A stretch of 64,000 bases of DNA from Flavobacteriales bacterium (GTDB lineage: Bacteria > Bacteroidota > Bacteroidia > Flavobacteriales_D > Sanyastnellaceae). The notes under the pieces were generated by a model, which ran no database searches, had not been told where the DNA came from, and saw only the letters and a program-made list of their open reading frames with translations. This document shows, one piece after another, positions 60,629-64,000 of this stretch (positions are counted from its first letter, which is position 1; every line of letters starts with the position of its first letter). The stretch lies in the NCBI GenBank assembly GCA_018402085.1, contig JAGYJM010000002.1, positions 2,495,501 to 2,559,500 on the forward strand, in the 5' to 3' direction. The position numbers and the translations under genes are program-made.

Positions 60629-61102
60629 TCAGTCAGAAGATGCCGTGCGGTCACGTCGTCCGGCTGAATAAAGCACTTTCAAGGCTGAAGCCTTTCTTAA
60701 TTCTTGCTTTACATCCGTGACGATGCCCATCTTGGTGTCTTTGTCGACCTTCAGCGAAACCCACATTTTACTTTGTTCGGCCTCATTGATGGTGAGTCGC
60801 TCATTCTCTACCCATGCCTGTACCTCCGCAGGACTCGAGAAGTCATCGTTCAACTGCAGAACGGGCTCAGTACCTCGTCGTGCGTCTTGGGGCGGACCAA
60901 TGTTGATGTAGCGAATGAGGTGCTTCTTCTCAATTTTGTAGAGCTCCGAAGCTTCCGGGCGCACTACACGAACCATTTCTTCTTCTGTACGGAGCACAGT
61001 AGCTACCATGAAGAAGAACAGGAGCATGAATACGATATCCGGCAGCGAGGCTGTCGATATTGCTCCCGATTCCCGTTTCTTATTCTTTTTGAATTGAGCC
61101 AT
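60629..61102 (-). CDS. ExbD/TolR-type biopolymer transport protein (short)
   Basis: A 157-residue single-span protein of the proton-driven ExbB-ExbD type. The N-terminal SGAISTASLPDIVFMLLFFFMVATVLRTEE contains the membrane Asp in SLPDIVF that takes part in proton flow. A periplasmic domain follows (NIGPPQDARRG, KMWVSLKVDKDTKMGIVTDVKQELRKASALKVLYSA). Last gene of the exbB operon, 9 nt after the longer exbD. Confidence 0.9.
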   Translation of the reverse strand: MAQFKKNKKRESGAISTASLPDIVFMLLFFFMVATVLRTEEEMVRVVRPEASELYKIEKKHLIRYINIGPPQDARRGTEPVLQLNDDFSSPAEVQAWVENERLTINEAEQSKMWVSLKVDKDTKMGIVTDVKQELRKASALKVLYSAGRRDRTASSD

Positions 61103-61111
61103 ATCTGTCGC

Positions 61112-61882
61112 TTACTTGTAAACTGCCCCTGCATCCTGAGGTTCTGCCTCAGAGATACGCTGCGGATATACTTCACGGACTGCGAAAATGCGCTGTCTTG
61201 TTAGTTCATCCGGGCTTCGTTCATAATTGTCTTCGAGTTCTGCGTAGGGCACACCGAATTTCGAGATAGAAAGTTCATCACGCAATTCGTTGATAGCAGC
61301 TTCTAGCTCATTCTGGACCTGCAGATAGGTATCGTAGGTGGTATTTCGGTCATTTCGCATTGAAATGAGCGCAGAACCGGGAAGCTGCTTAAATTCTCCA
61401 CCAAACAGTTCGATGGCGGCCAGTTTATCTTTCCAGTCATCGAGCACCTTTTGATACTGCTTTTTATCGTCATCGCTCTCGGCAGACTGCACATATGCGG
61501 AATATTCCTGAACTTTCTGCTGTACGGCAGATTTCCGCACCCATTCACGCACCGGAAGGTCTGGATCTTCTGGTTCGTCTCCGTAGAGAATACCGTCTCC
61601 ATTGGCAATCAGAAACTCTTTCGCCTTGTCTTTAAGGCTATTGATCTTGAGTTCTTCGCCTTCAACAAGCAGGTCATCATTGGCGTTCACAAGCACTACA
61701 AATACGTTGCGTTCGCGCACGGGTGGCGGGTTTTCCATATCCGGTGGTACCGGAGGCGGCAACTGACGTTTCACCCCTTCATCTGAGTCAATGGTGGTGG
61801 TTACCAGCCAGAAAATCAGAAGCAGGAAGGCGATATCTGCCATTGAGCCCGCATTGATTTCTTGTAATTCTCTTCTAGCCAT
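61112..61882 (-). CDS. ExbD/TolR-type protein (long form)
   Basis: A 256-residue ExbD-like protein. Start MARRELQEINAGSMADIAFLLLIFWLVTTTIDSDEG at 61882; the open frame extends 36 codons into the upstream gene. The membrane Asp is in SMADIAFLLL. The periplasmic part starts normally (VFVVLVNANDDLLVEGEEL). It then has a long charged, coiled-coil-like insertion (about 105-200; KSAVQQKVQEYSAYVQSAESDDDKK-type) before the C-terminal SKFGVPYAELEDNY, making it nearly twice the usual ExbD length. It probably pairs with the ExbB at 62382. Confidence 0.9.
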   Translation of the reverse strand: MARRELQEINAGSMADIAFLLLIFWLVTTTIDSDEGVKRQLPPPVPPDMENPPPVRERNVFVVLVNANDDLLVEGEELKINSLKDKAKEFLIANGDGILYGDEPEDPDLPVREWVRKSAVQQKVQEYSAYVQSAESDDDKKQYQKVLDDWKDKLAAIELFGGEFKQLPGSALISMRNDRNTTYDTYLQVQNELEAAINELRDELSISKFGVPYAELEDNYERSPDELTRQRIFAVREVYPQRISEAEPQDAGAVYK

Positions 61883-61898
61883 TGGCTCGTCAGATTGA

Positions 61899-62366
61899 TT
61901 ATTTGAAGATTCGGCTGATCTCTGACCAGATAATGGCCAGCACGGTGAGCCCTCCAAACAGGTAAACCATAAAGATTCCTCCGCCGGCAAAAAGTGATTC
62001 GCCTTCAGTCACGTCAATACCTGAGCTTTCGTAAGCACGCAGCACAGTGTCATCAGCGAGCACGTAGAAACTCAGCGCGCCAATTACAAGAAACAGCAGA
62101 ATACCAATCAGCGTACCAATACGCTGCTTGAAATTCATCAGAAAGTAAACAATTCCGAACAGCAGAGCTGCGATGGCACAAACTACCAATACACCTACCG
62201 TAATGTTGTACACGAGATCGAGTTGTGCTCCATAAGCTGCGACTCCGTCTTGGTACGACTCTTCGCCTTCACTGTTGCTCGCTATCAGTGCCAGAAGGAT
62301 TGCTCCTGCGGCAATGATCAAGGTGCGAACTACGCCAAGGCCTAATCTTAGTGTTTTATCCTTCAT
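61899..62366 (-). CDS. Three- to four-helix membrane protein of the exb operon
   Basis: A 155-residue membrane protein with segments at about 12-28, 52-78, 83-103 and 128-148 (VVRTLIIAAGAILLALIA, VGVLVVCAIAALLFGIVYFLM, GTLIGILLFLVIGALSFYVLA, GIFMVYLFGGLTVLAIIWSEI). No named family is recognised. Proteins of this type regularly stand between exbB and exbD in Bacteroidota. Spacing is 15 nt to exbB and 16 nt to exbD. Its place suggests a role in the same energising complex. Confidence 0.8.
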   Translation of the reverse strand: MKDKTLRLGLGVVRTLIIAAGAILLALIASNSEGEESYQDGVAAYGAQLDLVYNITVGVLVVCAIAALLFGIVYFLMNFKQRIGTLIGILLFLVIGALSFYVLADDTVLRAYESSGIDVTEGESLFAGGGIFMVYLFGGLTVLAIIWSEISRIFK

Positions 62367-62381
62367 CGTGATCCTCCCGGT

Positions 62382-63266
62382 TTATTTTGACGGTTGGGTG
62401 CGCTTGTAGAGGATGTCTACAAGGTCCATTGAAGATTCTTCCATATCAAGCACAAGGCTATCGATTTTCGACAGGATGTAGTTGTAGAAAATCTGAAGAA
62501 TAATAGCCACAATCAGACCGGATACAGTGGTGATCAGTGCCACCTTAATACCTCCTGCCACGATCGATGCGTTAATGGTGTTCGCTTCGGCAATTTTATC
62601 GAAGGCCGAGATCATACCGATTACCGTACCCATGAACCCGAGCATCGGTGCGAGTGCGATGAAGAGCGAAATCCAGCTCAATCCGCGCTCCAGCTTGCTC
62701 ATTTCTACGCTTCCATAGTCTTCAATGGCTTTCACCATTTCATTGAAGTTACCGCTCGAGCGATCAAGCCCCTGGTAGAAGATAGAAGCTACAGGTCCGC
62801 GGGTCTCACGGCACACTTTTTTAGCTTCTTCAACACCTCCTGTATTGAGCGCTTCTTCGATTCGCTGCAGCAGTTTATCAGAGTTCGCTGTGGCCATATT
62901 GAGGTAAATGATACGCTCAAAAGCAAGAGCAAGGCCAAAGATCAGACAGACCAGTACGAAGGCCATGAATGTGGCACCACCTTCAATGAAGTAACGCTTT
63001 ACAGTTTGATGAAAGCTCAGCACTTCGCGCTCAGGAGCGGCATCTTCCTGGTTCAGAGCGGTAGCAGCATCTTCTGCCCCCTCTTCAACAGCTTCAACCA
63101 TTTCTTCAGTTTGTTCTGCGACAGAATCAGCGGCGGCTTCTACGGTCTCCTGAACTTCTTCAACAGCATCTTCGACAGCTGTCGGTTCGTCTTGAGCCAA
63201 AATTGGGTTTGTCAGACCGAAGGTGAACATTCCGGCGACAGCAAGGAACGCAAGCAATTTTTTCAT
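62382..63266 (-). CDS. ExbB/TolQ/MotA-type proton channel with acidic N-terminal region
   Basis: A 294-residue protein, first gene of the operon. It has signal peptide-like MKKLLAFLAVAGMFTFGLTNPILAQ, then about 55 residues very rich in Glu and Ala (EEVQETVEAAADSVAEQTEEMVEAVEEGAED) that would be periplasmic. TM1 is TFMAFVLVCLIFGLALAF, followed by the cytoplasmic loop EEAKKVCRETRGPVASIFYQGLDR. The MotA/ExbB core is LSWISLFIALAPMLGFMGTVIGMISAFDKI and GGIKVALITTVSGLIVAIILQIFYNYI. It energises outer-membrane transport, or gliding/secretion in this phylum; which one is not decided by sequence. Confidence 0.92.
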   Translation of the reverse strand: MKKLLAFLAVAGMFTFGLTNPILAQDEPTAVEDAVEEVQETVEAAADSVAEQTEEMVEAVEEGAEDAATALNQEDAAPEREVLSFHQTVKRYFIEGGATFMAFVLVCLIFGLALAFERIIYLNMATANSDKLLQRIEEALNTGGVEEAKKVCRETRGPVASIFYQGLDRSSGNFNEMVKAIEDYGSVEMSKLERGLSWISLFIALAPMLGFMGTVIGMISAFDKIAEANTINASIVAGGIKVALITTVSGLIVAIILQIFYNYILSKIDSLVLDMEESSMDLVDILYKRTQPSK

Positions 63267-63345
63267 AGCGTTGTGAGATTGATTTAACTTCTCGTTGGTT
63301 TCTATTTGGTTTATGTCAAGTTCATTTCATGCGCTTTGCGCCGTG

Positions 63346-63430
63346 CGGAGAGACAGGGATTCGAACCCTGGATCCCTTGCGGGAAACACGCTTTCCAGGC
63401 GTGCGCCTTAAGCCACTCGGCCACCTCTCC
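63346..63430 (-). tRNA. tRNA-Ser (GGA)
   Basis: 85-nt class II tRNA on the minus strand: acceptor GGAGAGG/TCTCTCC, D-arm GGCCGAGTGGCTTAAGGC, anticodon stem-loop CACGCCTGGAAAGCGTG with anticodon GGA, variable arm around TTCCCGCAAGGGAT, T-arm CAGGGTTCGAATCCCTG. Discriminator G; CCA is not encoded. Confidence 0.95.
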
Positions 63431-63564
63431 GGTTTCCCATCTCGCTGGCCTTATGCCCGCACCGTCTCCGGTATAACGTGCATTGCTCTCGTCACGATGG
63501 GCGGCAAATTACGAAAAAAACAAAGAGATGAACAATCCTAAGCACCCCACACTCCCCCTCATTT

Positions 63565-64000
63565 CTATACAATTGAAGAGTATGTGGTCAATTCTCCGCA
63601 CAGTGGCAGCATCATCAGGTCGCGGAAGTCTTCCATATCTTCATAATTCGCAAGCAGGTGCATCATTTTAGTGACCGCCGCTTCTGTGGTCATGTCACCG
63701 GCAGGAATCACGCCCAGCTCCTGAAAATGCTCGCTTACCGCATACCTTCCCTGTTCAACAAAGCCTTCGCTGCACTGGGTTACGTTCACGATCGCCACGC
63801 CACGTTTCGCCGCAGATTGCAGCGCATCAATGAACCAGGGTACCGTAGGAGCGTTTCCTGATCCATAGGTCTCAATGATCAGTCCGCGAAGGCCTTGTAT
63901 CGAGCAAATGCTTGATACCGTAGCTTCATTGATACCGGGAAAAAGTTTTAGAATAGCCACACGATCATCGAGTTCAGGCTGTAGTTCAAACGCCACATTT
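63565..64000 (-). CDS. L-asparaginase, C-terminal part (runs off the window)
   Basis: The C-terminal 145 codons of a type I (cytoplasmic) asparaginase; the catalytic N-terminal domain with its TxGGTI threonine lies beyond the window. Visible signatures are VAILKLFPGINEATVSSI, GLRGLIIETYGSGNAPT (the allosteric-site region of type I enzymes), VNVTQCSEGFVEQGRYAVSEHF, GDMTTEAAVTKMMHLLA and LPLCGELTTY. The family hydrolyses asparagine to aspartate and ammonia. The 5' end cannot be judged here. Confidence 0.9.
   Translation of the reverse strand, partial: NVAFELQPELDDRVAILKLFPGINEATVSSICSIQGLRGLIIETYGSGNAPTVPWFIDALQSAAKRGVAIVNVTQCSEGFVEQGRYAVSEHFQELGVIPAGDMTTEAAVTKMMHLLANYEDMEDFRDLMMLPLCGELTTYSSIV

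Noticed and set aside
63329-63541. 70-residue frame with GETGIRTLDPLRETRFPGVRLKPLGHLSG-like text
   Set aside because: It is the antisense of tRNA-Ser, a well-known false protein.

Overview
The window looks like chromosomal DNA of a Bacteroidota bacterium, most likely of the order Flavobacteriales. The evidence is: promoters of the TTG-N19-TAnnTTTG type (very often TACCTTTG); proteins with type IX secretion C-terminal sorting domains (9367-15765, 39005-40258); a FISUMP-type surface protein; a PD40/TPR protein; a BatA-like protein; DUF368, DUF3467 and TIGR02757 proteins; and an ExbB/ExbD cluster. No phage, plasmid or classical insertion sequence was seen.

Layout. 1-2.2 kb: a RAYT-type Y1 transposase between two near-identical 60-bp palindromic arrays. 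2.2-9.3 kb: obg-adk, a 2OG-Fe(II) oxygenase, a DUF2079 membrane protein, an ATP-grasp ligase, lipoamide dehydrogenase and a PAP2 phosphatase. 9.4-15.8 kb: one 2132-residue PKD surface protein. 15.9-23.1 kb: cysteine desulfurase, glmM, a TPR protein, a phosphosulfolactate synthase-like protein, a rhodanese, a DUF368 lipid-carrier transporter and aroE. 23.1-26.3 kb: a second RAYT with a 2.4-kb satellite-like array. 26.4-35.2 kb: surface proteins, murQ, a NUDIX hydrolase, mnmD and a TIGR02757 protein, interleaved with microsatellites. 35.3-41.8 kb: BatA-like protein, a metal-site-deficient dihydroorotase homologue, an esterase, and a ferredoxin reductase with its ferredoxin. 41.8-49.0 kb: a minus-strand exopolysaccharide sugar-nucleotide operon. 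49.1-56.8 kb: waaA, tRNA-Gly, tRNA-Leu, an ATL protein, trmB, a glycosyltransferase, a five-copy 280-bp array and tadA. 56.8-64.0 kb: a YfcC-type transporter, mgtE, a 2-hydroxyacid dehydrogenase, an ExbB/ExbD operon, tRNA-Ser and the C-terminal part of an asparaginase.

The most unusual content is a layered system of small palindromes. Class I hairpins (GGACG...CGTCC) form the arrays at the two RAYT genes, and their stems differ between loci by compensating changes. Class II hairpins (GCA-ANNA-TGC core with variable outer stems) bracket both RAYT genes as an inverted pair and recur at several other sites. Class III is a 19-nt element, CATCC followed directly by a 5-bp-stem, 4-nt-loop hairpin, found 17 times by eye. 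Twelve copies lie inside or at the end of ordinary genes, mostly in one codon phase. A fixed short tag beside a variable hairpin resembles REP elements handled by RAYT transposases, so I propose a REP/RAYT-like system that has seeded coding sequence. This is inference and needs a genome-wide count.

Coding starts were moved downstream of the longest open frame where homologue alignment, signal peptides or promoter positions argued for it. Several genes have TACCTTTG only 4-5 nt before the start codon, which predicts leaderless mRNAs.
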